Positions 17,927-27,082 are shown, counted from the stretch's first letter. The stretch: 64,000 nt of DNA from Anaerocolumna xylanovorans DSM 12503 (GCF_900143645.1 NZ_FRFD01000003.1:1178001-1242000); one strand, 5' to 3'. Notes: generated by a model from the letters alone, not told the origin. A program made the numbers and translations.

Positions 17927-18814
17927 CTAATTGGGAGATATTCTTTCCTTTGTATAAGGTTCCAGATGTACGATTACCTGGGCATTTTCATTCATTTTAC
18001 TTCGAATGGCATTCTCGATTTCATGAACCAGTGTGTGTGTTTCGGATATGTTAAGATAAGGCTCTACCATGACATGCATATCAATATACAGGTTTTGTAA
18101 AGTTCCTCTGCTTCTGATTTTATGGGTATCCTTTACCATATCAAAGCTCATCACAATCTTCTTGATTTCCTCAGTATCCACCACTACTCTGTCCAGAAGT
18201 ATATTACAGTTTGTTTTTCCGACTTCATAAGCACCATGGAATATAAAGACCGCCACCACAAGAGATACGGCTGCATCCATCACAGGCGGAAGACCTAACT
18301 TGATGCCGGTCACTGTTATGAGAACTCCTATGGATACAAAGATATCACTTCTGGTATGCATAGAATCCGATACCAGAATAAGGCTTGACAACTCTTTTCC
18401 TTTTCGGTATTCCGCTGTTGATACTGCAATATTAATCATAAGTGTAATAATCAACACCAGAAGGCTTTGTACCGTAATTTCCGGTTTTACCGGATTTTGC
18501 AGGAGATGGATAGCATTTATAATGATCTTACTGCCGACAAAGAAAAGCAGCACCGCAATAAATACTCCGCAAAGAGTCTCATATTTATTGTGGCCATAAG
18601 GATGCTCTTTATCCTCCGGCTTGGAAGCCAGACCGATGCCAATCAATCCAACGATATTGGAAATTCCGTCTGTTAAGGAATGCAGACCATCAGCAGTCAT
18701 ACTGGTACTTTTGATACAAGTACCAATTACAATTTTAAGGATTGCCACCAGCCAGTTCATCAGAAGTATGATAACCAGTATTCCCTGCACTCTTTTATAA
18801 TTGTCTTTCACCAT
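17927..18814 (-). CDS. Cation diffusion facilitator (CDF) metal exporter
   Basis: The 295-residue protein has six predicted membrane segments and a cytoplasmic C-terminal domain. Transport-site residues are seen in TMS2 (TADGLHSLTDG) and TMS5 (SDSMHTRSDIF, an HxxxD motif), and the C-terminal domain has the usual His/Asp residues (DTHKIRSRG, DMHVMVEP). CDF proteins exchange a divalent metal for protons. The metal is suggested by the upstream leader, which resembles a NiCo riboswitch, so Ni, Co or a similar first-row metal is the best guess. The start has an AGAGAGG site about 11 bases upstream. Confidence 0.88.
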   Translation of the reverse strand: MVKDNYKRVQGILVIILLMNWLVAILKIVIGTCIKSTSMTADGLHSLTDGISNIVGLIGIGLASKPEDKEHPYGHNKYETLCGVFIAVLLFFVGSKIIINAIHLLQNPVKPEITVQSLLVLIITLMINIAVSTAEYRKGKELSSLILVSDSMHTRSDIFVSIGVLITVTGIKLGLPPVMDAAVSLVVAVFIFHGAYEVGKTNCNILLDRVVVDTEEIKKIVMSFDMVKDTHKIRSRGTLQNLYIDMHVMVEPYLNISETHTLVHEIENAIRSKMNENAQVIVHLEPYTKERISPN

Positions 18815-18880
18815 GAAAATGACCTCTCTGATAATATGTTATGTATAGTAGTTAAATCCGGAGAAACCCGATTTTACTGC

Positions 18881-19013
18881 AAAAAAAGGGACAATTATAT
18901 AATTGTCCCATGGATTGTATCTCCATTGTCCCTTTAAGAGACCCGACCACATGTATACCAGATACACTGTCTGTTCATACATACCGCATTGCGGTACTGC
19001 CCAAATAAAATAT
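18881..19013 (-). promoter_or_regulatory. Putative NiCo (czcD) riboswitch with intrinsic terminator
   Basis: On the minus strand, after GGGCAG, come a TACCGC-AAT-GCGGTA hairpin (18981-18996), a longer arm, TCGGG, a short stem GTCTCT-TAA-AGGGAC (18928-18942), CAATGGA...TCCAT and GGGACAATT. The junction sequences GCAG, CGGG, GACAA and GGGACAA and the multi-branched order match what I know of NiCo RNAs found before czcD-type exporters. The last segment GGGACAAT is also the 5' arm of a perfect 22-bp palindrome (18888-18909) followed by seven T (18881-18887). Ligand-bound aptamer would hold GGGACAAT and prevent the terminator. The CDF start codon is 66 bases downstream. Confidence 0.68.
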
Positions 19014-19037
19014 CGGAAAAGGATGTTAAGATACAAT

Positions 19038-19066
19038 ATTATATGATTTTTTTAAAATTTTGTTAC
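19038..19066 (-). promoter_or_regulatory. Promoter of the riboswitch-CDF transcript
   Basis: On the minus strand GTAACA (19066-19061), a 17-base spacer and TATAAT (19043-19038) form a sigma-A-like promoter directly after the stop of the upstream gene and about 25 bases before the aptamer begins. Confidence 0.55.
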
Positions 19067-19081
19067 GCTATTACAGATGCA

Positions 19082-19684
19082 TTACAATTCAATTTTCTGA
19101 AAGAATTCATAAAAACCGGTATCCATTGCTAATTCATCGGGATTGGTTTCTTTTCGGTCGTAATAATATAATCCTGACTCAATATGTACCGATAGGCTGT
19201 CTAAAGGAAAGCCCTCTGCTCTTCTGCTATGCGGCGTATCTACCAGATAAAAGGATTCTCCAGACAAATTATCTGCCATACTCTCGTATATATGCTCTTC
19301 ATCCAGAACAAAACATACCGCATTTTTATACCTTGCTTTTAATTTACCAAAGCATTTGGCAAGACTGCTGTAATATTCTATCATTTCCGCATCATTTAAT
19401 TCTTTACCATTTATTCTTCTGACATGTACACCTGGCTGGCAGTCCTCCGGCAATCCCTCAAAATACAAACCGGAATCACAGGAGAAAACCGGAACATGAA
19501 AGGCTTTATAATAGGCGATGGCTTTTAATCTCGCATTATCAAGAGGAGTCAAACCATCTTCTGCAACCTTCGGTATTGCACCGCTATATTCTTTAAGACC
19601 GGAAATCTCAAGGTCCAGACCTTTTAATGCTCTCCTCATAGCTTCCAGCTTTCCTTGATTTCCGGTGCCGTATAGTATTTTCAT
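19082..19684 (-). CDS. HAM1/RdgB-like non-canonical purine NTP pyrophosphatase
   Basis: The 200-residue protein starts with the family signature YGTGNQGKLEAMRRAL and continues with DGLTPLDNARLKA, FSCDSGLYFEGL and a C-terminal SRRAEGFPLDS segment. These correspond to the substrate and magnesium sites of Ham1/RdgB proteins, which hydrolyse ITP, dITP and XTP to monophosphates. The SDSGL-type Asp is present (CDSGL), but several family positions differ, so it is a divergent member. It is cytoplasmic. It follows a YcxB-like membrane protein gene by 52 bases. Confidence 0.75.
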   Translation of the reverse strand: MKILYGTGNQGKLEAMRRALKGLDLEISGLKEYSGAIPKVAEDGLTPLDNARLKAIAYYKAFHVPVFSCDSGLYFEGLPEDCQPGVHVRRINGKELNDAEMIEYYSSLAKCFGKLKARYKNAVCFVLDEEHIYESMADNLSGESFYLVDTPHSRRAEGFPLDSLSVHIESGLYYYDRKETNPDELAMDTGFYEFFQKIEL

Positions 19685-19736
19685 CTTTTGCTGTATCTCC
19701 TATATTTTATTCCATTCTGCTTACTAAATTTATGTT

Positions 19737-20336
19737 TTAATAAATAACATATTTTCCTTTAGGGAGGTTTTCTTCTAATAGCCTAAGAGCTGCTGTTACA
19801 GTCTCTTCATTTTCAAAACTTCGTTTGGGAATTATACGGATAATTCTCTCCGATTCAAATAATACAATATATTTATTCGTGACCAACGCCTGATAAATAT
19901 CTTCATATCGGAGCTTCAAATAAAAATCGGTGGATGTAATTTCCACGGAATCCAGTGTAAGATTATAACCGACTTCCCTTTGCACTAATTTATTACTGCT
20001 GAATTCTTTCCTCACAGACTTTTTAATCAGAACAGGCTTTAATATTTTTAAAACAACATATAAAATGATAAAACTTGTCGGCAGCAAAAGACTGAATATC
20101 CTCTCATTCAAAGAATTCTCCGTTGGCATTACCGGCTCTGTCGTTGAGACAGGAGCAGACAGGTATTGAGTAACTGCCCCTATGATAAGAAACACTATTA
20201 CAGCTATAGCTACATACACTATGAATTTCTTTTTTCTGGTTTTTCTAATGAACTTCGGATAAATCATGCTGATTTCTCTATACTCTTCTTCTGTAAGCCT
20301 TACTTTAGCTTGAATACTTCTCTCCTGATAGTCCAT
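19737..20336 (-). CDS. YcxB-like membrane protein of unknown function
   Basis: The 199-residue protein has two hydrophobic segments (about residues 38-58 and 83-103) separated by a Ser/Thr/Pro-rich loop, then a soluble C-terminal domain. The end, with YEDIYQALVTNKYIVLFE and IIPKRSF, resembles the YcxB-like domain found in many Firmicutes membrane proteins. No catalytic motif is visible and no function is known. It starts alone, 140 bases from the next upstream gene. Confidence 0.7.
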   Translation of the reverse strand: MDYQERSIQAKVRLTEEEYREISMIYPKFIRKTRKKKFIVYVAIAVIVFLIIGAVTQYLSAPVSTTEPVMPTENSLNERIFSLLLPTSFIILYVVLKILKPVLIKKSVRKEFSSNKLVQREVGYNLTLDSVEITSTDFYLKLRYEDIYQALVTNKYIVLFESERIIRIIPKRSFENEETVTAALRLLEENLPKGKYVIY

Positions 20337-20422
20337 AAACGCCTCCTGTCCAATTTTTGTACCTGTATATTATAGTATATTTTTTACCAATTATCTATAT
20401 TTATATAAAAATAAGCAAAGAT

Positions 20423-20462
20423 AAAGGTACCGCCTAATCATTTCTGATTCTGCGGTACCTTT
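20423..20462. terminator. Bidirectional terminator with compound stem
   Basis: An 11-bp outer stem (20423-20433 AAAGGTACCGC with 20452-20462) encloses a second 5-bp stem (AATCA 20436-20440 with TGATT 20445-20449). It is followed by T-rich sequence on the plus strand and by TTTATCTTTG on the minus strand. It lies 15 bases after the end of the minus-strand GHL10 gene, whose transcript it should end. Confidence 0.8.
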
Positions 20463-20476
20463 TTTAGTTTGTACTT

Positions 20477-22837
20477 CTAAAGAATTTCAAGGAGTCTGTC
20501 TACCCCTGGTTTGGTAGTTTTATTATAGAAAAATTCATATCGGAAAAATACGAATCCGTCCACAAGACCGGTATTTCTTCCGTATTCCAGCTGATTTCTT
20601 AGTACATCAGGGTCATTTTTCCAGTCACTTTCCAGATTGGAACCGGCTCTGTAGGTTGCAAGCCCTACATATACCTTTACTGTGGAACTGGTACGGTAAG
20701 AAAGCCATTTCTTTAATATTTTGTCATAAGGATAAGTACTGTTTGAAAATGTCCAGTAAAGCTGAGGGCAGATATAGTCTACATAGCCGTCGGAGGATAA
20801 CCAGGTCTTTACATCTACATAATAGGCCTGGTCACTTGCCAGCGAGTCAATATATCCGCCGGGACTGATACCAAACTCTGCCTTAGATTTTATTTTCTTT
20901 ACCGTACTGTAAGCATTTCTGACAAGTGTATTGACATTATATCTTCTCCAGTTGGCAATGGTCATAGGTGTAACATTGTTCTTCTTGCAAACCTCTGCAT
21001 AAGCCTGATATTCCTGTGCATCAAAGTTTGTCTTGTATGAACTGCCCAAAGCCGGATAGAAATAATCATCAAAATGGATTCCGTCTACATCATAATTTGT
21101 CACTATTTCCTTAATGCCATTTAAGATGAGTTCCTGTACTCCCTTCACAGCAGGGTTATAATAAAGACTTCCATCAAAGGATAAGACATTTCTGTCATTG
21201 GAAGGATCCTTATCCTCCTTCCACACTCTGGCGGGATTATCCTTTGAAAGCTTTGAATAATCCGTGCTGGCGGTTGTAACCCTGTAAGGATTCAGCCATG
21301 CATGAAAAGCCAAGCCTCTCTCATGAGCTGCCTTTACCATATAGGCCAAAGGATCGAATCCCGGGTTAACTCCCTGAGTTCCCGATATGTATTTAGACCA
21401 GGGAAAGTAAGCAGAAGGATACATAGCATCTCCAAAAGGCCTTACTTGAACTACAACAGCATTCATTTTCAATTTTACGATATTGTCAAACATTGTATTA
21501 ACGGTCTTTTCAAAAGAATCTTCGGTAAAACCATTCTTTCCGTAACTGGCAAATTCCAGATAAGATATCCACACAGCCTTTAATTCCAGCGTAACATCAA
21601 TGGTCTTTATAATGCGGTTTCCGGCTTTATCTTCTGCCATTACACTATAAGTCCCATTATCCGTTACAGTAAAGGAGGGCAATGTGGTTACTTCCTTTGC
21701 ACTGTCCCATTTATCGGATGTTATGGAAGTATTGCTTCCTTTTAGATATTTTACCTTGCCCATATTGGATGCATCCTTAGCCGTGAAGGTTATAGTGGCT
21801 TTTTGATTCATAACAGAATAAGCCAATGATAAGGTTGGATTTTTAACATCAATATTGGATACTGTTACAATTCCGATAGTGCTGTTTCCTGCCTTATCCA
21901 AAAGCATTACTGTCTGGCTTCCATTGGCAGTAACAGGAAAGTTCCCTGTTCCGTCAGTACTAAGGCTGATTTCTGTCCTTGCCCCTTCCGTAAAGTCATT
22001 GGCTGTATGTACACCGGACATATAGAAAGCAGATGCAAGGCCAGATTCCAGGTCTTCCCCCTTTACCTGCACCGTAACACCTTTATTCGTCGGGTCGGCG
22101 GTGCTTAGCGTATAGGAAAATACCGGTGCAGTCTTATCAATGTTTTTTATGGCAACCGTCTTAAGTACAGTATTTCCGGCTTTATCCTTTAACAAAAAAG
22201 TAAAGGTATTGTTGGCTGTTATCGTTTTTTTTGCTGTATAGGTATAGATTCCCTTCTTCTTATCTGCTGATACCGCTTTTAAGGGGATGGATTTTGCCTT
22301 TTCTGAAAAATCTGCTATCTTCTTACTGCCCGTAAGATAGGTAAGGCTATCAATACCAAATCCGGTTTCCTTGATAGAAAAGGTCAATACCACATTCTGA
22401 TTCGTTACACTTTGTGTACTTGTACTTACAGTAAAGGAAGGAGCCTTTTTATCAATATTTGATATTGTTATGGTTTTAACAGCAGCGTTTCCTGCCTTAT
22501 CAAGGGCATAAAAAGTATAGGTCCTATTGGCGGAAAATGACACAGATGCGGAGCCTTTTGAATCAATTTTTAATGCCTTTCCTGCCGATTTGAAATAGGA
22601 TGCAGCCTTTTTATCATAGGCCCACTTTACTGTTTTAATACCGGAAGCATCCGTAGCTTTAACCGTAACCTTTACATTAGTGTTTGTAGGTGCGGTTGTA
22701 TTCGCCGAAACAGATATCTTCGGAGCAGCTGTGTCCTTGGCAGCAAAAACAGTTTCCGGCTTTTCTAATAGAACACTGCCTGCCAATAACAGTATTAATA
22801 AAAGCCATACATAATTTCTTTTTATCTTGTGTAACAT
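20477..22837 (-). CDS. Secreted GHL10-type glycoside hydrolase with Ig-like repeats
   Basis: The 786-residue precursor has a signal peptide (residues 1 to about 33, ending VFAAK). Residues 38-415 form four Ig-like repeats of about 95 residues, each closing with DKAGN and a strand leading to SNIDKKAP-like linkers. Residues about 420-786 are a GHL10/DUF187 domain of the YngK type, recognisable from ELKAVWISYLEF, VVVQVRPFGDAMYPS, GLAFHAWLNPYRV, VDGIHFDDYFYP and YICPQLYWTF. Family knowledge points to a TIM-barrel glycosidase acting outside the cell, possibly on peptidoglycan or other glycans; substrate is unproven. The start follows GAGGTG with six-base spacing. Confidence 0.85.
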   Translation of the reverse strand: MLHKIKRNYVWLLLILLLAGSVLLEKPETVFAAKDTAAPKISVSANTTAPTNTNVKVTVKATDASGIKTVKWAYDKKAASYFKSAGKALKIDSKGSASVSFSANRTYTFYALDKAGNAAVKTITISNIDKKAPSFTVSTSTQSVTNQNVVLTFSIKETGFGIDSLTYLTGSKKIADFSEKAKSIPLKAVSADKKKGIYTYTAKKTITANNTFTFLLKDKAGNTVLKTVAIKNIDKTAPVFSYTLSTADPTNKGVTVQVKGEDLESGLASAFYMSGVHTANDFTEGARTEISLSTDGTGNFPVTANGSQTVMLLDKAGNSTIGIVTVSNIDVKNPTLSLAYSVMNQKATITFTAKDASNMGKVKYLKGSNTSITSDKWDSAKEVTTLPSFTVTDNGTYSVMAEDKAGNRIIKTIDVTLELKAVWISYLEFASYGKNGFTEDSFEKTVNTMFDNIVKLKMNAVVVQVRPFGDAMYPSAYFPWSKYISGTQGVNPGFDPLAYMVKAAHERGLAFHAWLNPYRVTTASTDYSKLSKDNPARVWKEDKDPSNDRNVLSFDGSLYYNPAVKGVQELILNGIKEIVTNYDVDGIHFDDYFYPALGSSYKTNFDAQEYQAYAEVCKKNNVTPMTIANWRRYNVNTLVRNAYSTVKKIKSKAEFGISPGGYIDSLASDQAYYVDVKTWLSSDGYVDYICPQLYWTFSNSTYPYDKILKKWLSYRTSSTVKVYVGLATYRAGSNLESDWKNDPDVLRNQLEYGRNTGLVDGFVFFRYEFFYNKTTKPGVDRLLEIL

Positions 22838-22917
22838 ATTTCACCTCATTACAGCTCATTATCCCTCATAGTTATTATACTGCTCATTTTCTGCTTTATG
22901 ACTTGTGATAAACTCAA

Positions 22918-25521
22918 TTATCTGCCGGTTGGATAGGAATCAAACGTCTCACATATGGTATCATAAATGGCCTTTGCAGCTTTTTCCTGAAAACTTGCAT
23001 TTGTTAACAGAGTTAAATCACTCTTATTAGACATAAAGCCAAGCTCTATTAAAATTGCAGGAACATGATTTTCTCTTGTTACTACCAGATTCTGGCTTGA
23101 GATATAACGCTTCTTTGTGCCAATCTTATCTGTCAGGGAATTCAGAACAAAAGTAGCCAATGTTTTGCTGTTTAACCCTGCAGAATTCACTGAAGTATTG
23201 GGTGCATAATAGTAGATTTCCGTACCATAAGGATCCGTCTTGGTATTGGCATTCATATGAAGACTCACAAACATATCAGCACTTACAAGGTCAGAAATTT
23301 CTGCTCTTTTATATAGATTTACCAACGTATCATCATATCTGGAATAATAAGCTTTTACTTCAGAATCAGGATTGTCAAAATATTTTCTGGTAAGCTCATA
23401 CATGATCTTATAATTAAGATCCTTTTCGTAGATAGTCTTTCCATTCAGGGAACGTACCGCACCGGGATCTGTTCCACCATGTCCGGCATCCAAAACAACG
23501 ATATTTTTGTAAATATCTCTCGGATTACCAATGGTTATGCCAACCTTTGCATTTCCAAGGTCAGTAAGCTTAAAGCCTTGAAGAACGGCGGTGTCAATAA
23601 TAATTTTTGTTTCCCCGTTTTCTGCTAACAGGCCTACTGTATTAATCATACTATTTGACCACTGAACCGGATTCTGTGTATAGAAGGAAGTCCAGTCACC
23701 AGGAAGTTTAATTAATATGCGGTTCTTGTAATATTGATCTTCGGTGGTAATATCCTGATAGGATAACCCGTCCGGAATGCGGAATTCAACAGAATATCCG
23801 GTCTTTTGGGTATTAAAAACTATTCTGTAGGTACTGCCGTTTTGTTCTACGTCATAAGAAGCTGAACCATTCTTTTCAAAGGTTATGACTGCAATATTTC
23901 CAATAGAGGAAGATGTTACAGTCTTGATAGAGGAAAGTGTTGTCTGTATGCTGCTATCACCTATACCATTTACAGTAGCAGGAAATTGTAAGGTTACAAT
24001 ATTTCCGGCTTCCGATAAATTAACCTTTAAATCCTTCATACCGGTAATCTGAAGATATTCGTTCCCGGAAGATACACCTGCTGTCACTGTGTTAATAAAA
24101 TTACGGTATATCTTAACATACAAAGTACAGCTGTCGGAGGAAAGAGATAATTCATAGTTTAAGTCAGGGTCTGTGAGACTGAATGCAGCATTTGCACCTG
24201 CAGGTGCTGCAGTATCCGGACTTAACGTGATATTTCCTGATAAAGAACCTCCGAGAGTATATGTCTGGATATAGGAAGTTGTATTATTAATATGCAGGTT
24301 AAGTACACTATCCTGTTTCGTAAGAATAGACTTACTAAAAGGAAGACTGCCATGAATAGCATAAGTTTCGCTGTTTGGTGTTATTGCATCCAGACTTATG
24401 GAATTAATATTAGAGCTTACAGCCGTATCCTGTGAAACCTCTGCCGTATTGGTTATGCTGCTTAAATTCGTGTATTCACTTAAATTTCCAGCTGATAATC
24501 CCCAGCTAAAGGAAGTTGTATCAGGTACAGGATCACCGCCAAGTTCCGGTCCTCCATTATTATTCTGATCCGGAATCGTTATAATCTTACTCTTTGTCAG
24601 AATGGAAGTCTTAGTAGCGGAATCCCACTTATAATCGTAACCCAAATAAGAAGCCACAAAACTTCCCGGTACCATAACGTAAGCTATGTTGTTATCCAGA
24701 TTTGTAATGACCAGAGGAGCAGTATCCATAAAATATGCTCTTCCGTTGACTTTGGCTGTTTTACTTCCCATCGTAAGTTCGATTGTATTTGTATTCTTTT
24801 TAAGAGTAAGCACCTTTTTGGCTTTATCATAGCTATAATCAGCTGAAACAGAGGAAGCCGCAAATACCTTATATGCCTGAACCATTGCTGTATCATTCAT
24901 AATGATACTCGGTAAATCGCTGACATCAACTTTCTTCTTATCAATTGTAACGGAACCTCTTGTACCGGTATAATTTACTGATTTTCCACTATAAGAAAGA
25001 TGCAAAGGGCTTGTAAGAACCCCTGTTAAAGTGCTGCTGTTCCAGGTATACACATACCCAAAGCTTTCTGCAACAAATCTCACAGGAACCATAAATTTGG
25101 TTTTATTAACATTTTTAAATTTAATTTTGGTAGGAGCCAAAGACATAGTTACTTTTTTTCCGTTAAGTACTGCCGTTTTACTGCCTTCCGTCAATACCAG
25201 TTTTTTACCGTTTTGTGAAAGAGTAAGAACACCCTTCGATTTATCATAGGAATAATTCATTCCTATTCCTGAATTCACAAAAACATCCAGAAAGGAGGCC
25301 AAGGAAGTTCCGCCAATGACGACCCCAGGGGTACTTTTCATATCAATGGCCTGGCTTCCGAGATAATACTTAGCCTGATTTCCTGTATAAACCAGATTTG
25401 ATTTCGTACTATACAGATACAGATTTAAGTTTGTTGCCGCTGATACCTCCGTAAAGGGAAGGCATAATAAAACAAAAGCCAGAATACCCAATAGCTTCCA
25501 GTTGTTTTTTAAATTATTCAT
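22918..25521 (-). CDS. N-acetylmuramoyl-L-alanine amidase with CuAO-N-like stalk repeats
   Basis: The start at 25521 (MNNLK) follows AAAGAGGTTAAT; the frame is open further but lacks a site. The 867-residue precursor has a signal peptide ending near SAATN. Two copies of a copper-amine-oxidase-N-like domain follow (MVPVRFVAESFGY and MVPGSFVASYLGY), then a middle region with AMIN-like beta repeats, then an Amidase_3 domain (about 680-860). The amidase zinc ligands are present: LDAGHGGTDPGA (His), YEKDLNYK (Glu), SLHMNA (His), and the catalytic Glu in ILIELGFMSN. It should cleave the MurNAc-L-Ala bond in the cell wall. Its leader is duplicated and carries a short upstream ORF. Confidence 0.9.
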   Translation of the reverse strand: MNNLKNNWKLLGILAFVLLCLPFTEVSAATNLNLYLYSTKSNLVYTGNQAKYYLGSQAIDMKSTPGVVIGGTSLASFLDVFVNSGIGMNYSYDKSKGVLTLSQNGKKLVLTEGSKTAVLNGKKVTMSLAPTKIKFKNVNKTKFMVPVRFVAESFGYVYTWNSSTLTGVLTSPLHLSYSGKSVNYTGTRGSVTIDKKKVDVSDLPSIIMNDTAMVQAYKVFAASSVSADYSYDKAKKVLTLKKNTNTIELTMGSKTAKVNGRAYFMDTAPLVITNLDNNIAYVMVPGSFVASYLGYDYKWDSATKTSILTKSKIITIPDQNNNGGPELGGDPVPDTTSFSWGLSAGNLSEYTNLSSITNTAEVSQDTAVSSNINSISLDAITPNSETYAIHGSLPFSKSILTKQDSVLNLHINNTTSYIQTYTLGGSLSGNITLSPDTAAPAGANAAFSLTDPDLNYELSLSSDSCTLYVKIYRNFINTVTAGVSSGNEYLQITGMKDLKVNLSEAGNIVTLQFPATVNGIGDSSIQTTLSSIKTVTSSSIGNIAVITFEKNGSASYDVEQNGSTYRIVFNTQKTGYSVEFRIPDGLSYQDITTEDQYYKNRILIKLPGDWTSFYTQNPVQWSNSMINTVGLLAENGETKIIIDTAVLQGFKLTDLGNAKVGITIGNPRDIYKNIVVLDAGHGGTDPGAVRSLNGKTIYEKDLNYKIMYELTRKYFDNPDSEVKAYYSRYDDTLVNLYKRAEISDLVSADMFVSLHMNANTKTDPYGTEIYYYAPNTSVNSAGLNSKTLATFVLNSLTDKIGTKKRYISSQNLVVTRENHVPAILIELGFMSNKSDLTLLTNASFQEKAAKAIYDTICETFDSYPTGR

Positions 25522-25522
25522 A

Positions 25523-25606
25523 TTAACCTCTTTCGTGAATATCAAATTCTTGATTTGATATTCCTGAATACGTAGTTGAAAAACTGCTTTTTTGTTTTTT
25601 CAACAT
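25523..25606 (-). CDS. Putative 27-codon leader ORF ahead of the amidase
   Basis: Within the upstream copy of the duplicated leader, AAAGAGGTT places an ATG at 25606. It opens a 27-codon Lys/Ser-rich peptide (MLKKQKSSF...IHERG) whose TAA at 25523-25525 is one base before the amidase ATG. The peptide's last codons overlap the amidase ribosome binding site. This arrangement could couple amidase translation to leader translation, but it may only be a by-product of the duplication. No homology is recognised. Confidence 0.35.
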   Translation of the reverse strand: MLKKQKSSFSTTYSGISNQEFDIHERG

Positions 25607-25673
25607 AACCTCTTTCGCGAATATCAAATTTTTGCTTTGACACTCTTGAATACACAGTTGAAAATTTTTCAAC
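25524..25673 (-). repeat. Tandem duplication of the amidase leader module
   Basis: Two direct copies lie at 25524-25604 and 25606-25673. Each, read on the minus strand, has a GTTGAAAA...TTTTCAAC hairpin, then an A/C-rich linker with TATTCA, then a TTTGATATTC segment, and ends in CGAAAGAGGTTA, which serves as ribosome binding site. The proximal copy has an extra hairpin (AATATCAAAT with ATTTGATATT). The copies differ at several positions and by about 13 bases in the hairpin loop. Confidence 0.75.
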
Positions 25674-25993
25674 TTATCTTTCTTTCTGTATATTGACAAT
25701 GGTTTTGACAGCTTAAAATTCCTTCCTGTCAAAACATCTGCTTTTTTGCAAAAACACAAAAAAATTATTTGGAACAGTAGGCTGCCGGTAAAAAATACCT
25801 GTATTACCAACATTTGTTGTCAGGTTACTTTCTTTCGTTTTGCTATCAACCTCCTTTTATTTAACAAGCGTGTTGACTTAGTTACATTGTTATATACTCC
25901 CATTCCCATTCTCCTATACCTTAAAGTGTAAACGTGTTAAAAATATGTCATTTTTTTGTTAATCATGAATTTTATGGTCAATTTGCATAAATC
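25674..25993. other. Amidase/recombinase divergent intergenic region
   Basis: This AT-rich region separates the amidase (minus) from the recombinase (plus). It holds one perfect 9-bp-arm inverted repeat, TTTTGACAG (25703-25711) with CTGTCAAAA (25726-25734), which could be an operator or a leader hairpin for the amidase transcript. The rest shows no gene or known riboswitch that I can recognise. Confidence 0.4.
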
Positions 25994-26003
25994 ATGGTAT
26001 ACT
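25975..26003 (+). promoter_or_regulatory. Promoter of the tyrosine recombinase gene
   Basis: TGGTCA (25975-25980), a 17-base spacer and TATACT (25998-26003) preceded by TGG form an extended -10 promoter about 20 bases before the start codon, implying a very short 5' leader. Confidence 0.5.
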
Positions 26004-26023
26004 GTAGCCATTGGAGGTGTCTT

Positions 26024-27082
26024 ATGTCAGAACATAATTATCATGATAGCATGAATATCTACAATACACTGCGTTTGAGAAAAGTTTTAGAGGAACTCCC
26101 CCCTTTTTGCAGGGATTTTTTCAGAGGCATTGAACCTACTACTTCGTCCCTGACCCGCATTGCCTATGCCTATGATTTAAGAGTGTTTTTTGAATTCTTA
26201 GCGGCTGCAAATCCTGCTTTTAAAAACAAGGAATCACGAGATATTAAAGTTGATATTCTGGATCAGATCAAAGCAATTGATATTGAAGAATATCTTGACT
26301 ACCTCTCCTATTATAAAAAGGGTGATTTGGAATATATCAATCAGGAAAACGGAAAAAAGAGAAAGCTTATCTCCTTAAGGAGTTTTTATAATTACTATTT
26401 CAAAAAGGAAATGATACAAACAAACCCTGCTGCTTTGGTTAATATTCCCAAACTTCACAGCAAGGAAATCGTACGCCTCGATGTAGATGAAGTTGCCCGT
26501 CTTTTGGACCAGGTGGAGTCCGGCGAAAAGATGACAAAGCAGCAGTTAAAATATCATGAGAAGACAAAGAAAAGGGACCTGGCACTTATAACATTGCTTT
26601 TAGGTACCGGAATACGTGTATCGGAATGTGTCGGCCTTGATTTAGATGATGTGGACTTTCATAACGACGGTATTAAAATCAGGAGAAAAGGCGGATATGA
26701 ATCCATTATTTATTTTGGAGATGAAGTCAGGGAAGCCCTTGAAAGCTATCTTGTGGAAAGAGAAACCGTCCTTCCCGAAGCGGGAAGTGAAGAAGCCCTC
26801 TTTCTTTCTATGCAACGAAAGAGAATCAGCGTAAAGTCCGTTGAGAATCTTGTGAAGAAATACTCTTCCATGGTTACAAGCTTAAAGCGGATTACCCCTC
26901 ATAAACTTCGAAGTACCTATGGCACAAGCCTTTACAGAGAGACCGGAGATATCTATCTGGTAGCCGATGTACTTGGGCATAAGGATGTAAATACCACGAA
27001 AAAGCACTATGCTGCTATTGAAGATTCCAGGCGAAGAAGCGCTGCCGGAAAAGTAAAGTTAAGGGAAAAAGCAGATAGCTAA
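26024..27082 (+). CDS. Tyrosine recombinase (XerS/XerC-like)
   Basis: The ATG at 26024 follows GGAGGTGTCTT, giving 352 residues. The N-terminal SAM-like core-binding domain is followed by a catalytic domain with the Arg of LLGTGIRVSE, HKLRSTYG (HxxR), LGHKDVNTTKKHYA (His and the nucleophilic Tyr). The size is near that of single-recombinase XerS proteins (about 356 residues) and larger than XerC/XerD (about 300). No phage or transposon genes or att repeats are near, so a chromosome dimer resolution or other housekeeping role is more likely than mobile-element integration. No dif-like site was identified by eye. Confidence 0.82.
   Translation: MSEHNYHDSMNIYNTLRLRKVLEELPPFCRDFFRGIEPTTSSLTRIAYAYDLRVFFEFLAAANPAFKNKESRDIKVDILDQIKAIDIEEYLDYLSYYKKGDLEYINQENGKKRKLISLRSFYNYYFKKEMIQTNPAALVNIPKLHSKEIVRLDVDEVARLLDQVESGEKMTKQQLKYHEKTKKRDLALITLLLGTGIRVSECVGLDLDDVDFHNDGIKIRRKGGYESIIYFGDEVREALESYLVERETVLPEAGSEEALFLSMQRKRISVKSVENLVKKYSSMVTSLKRITPHKLRSTYGTSLYRETGDIYLVADVLGHKDVNTTKKHYAAIEDSRRRSAAGKVKLREKADS

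Noticed and set aside
18839..19036. Possible 65-residue minus-strand protein before the CDF gene
   Set aside because: It coincides with the structured leader and terminator, has no ribosome binding site, and its composition is not protein-like.
25523..25813. A 96-residue minus-strand ORF before the amidase
   Set aside because: Most of it has no site or protein-like composition; only the last 27 codons have a ribosome binding site, and these are listed as a low-confidence leader ORF.
26024..27082. Integrase of a mobile element
   Set aside because: There are no phage, conjugation or transposition genes, no att-like direct repeats and no tRNA nearby; size and context fit a Xer-type recombinase better.
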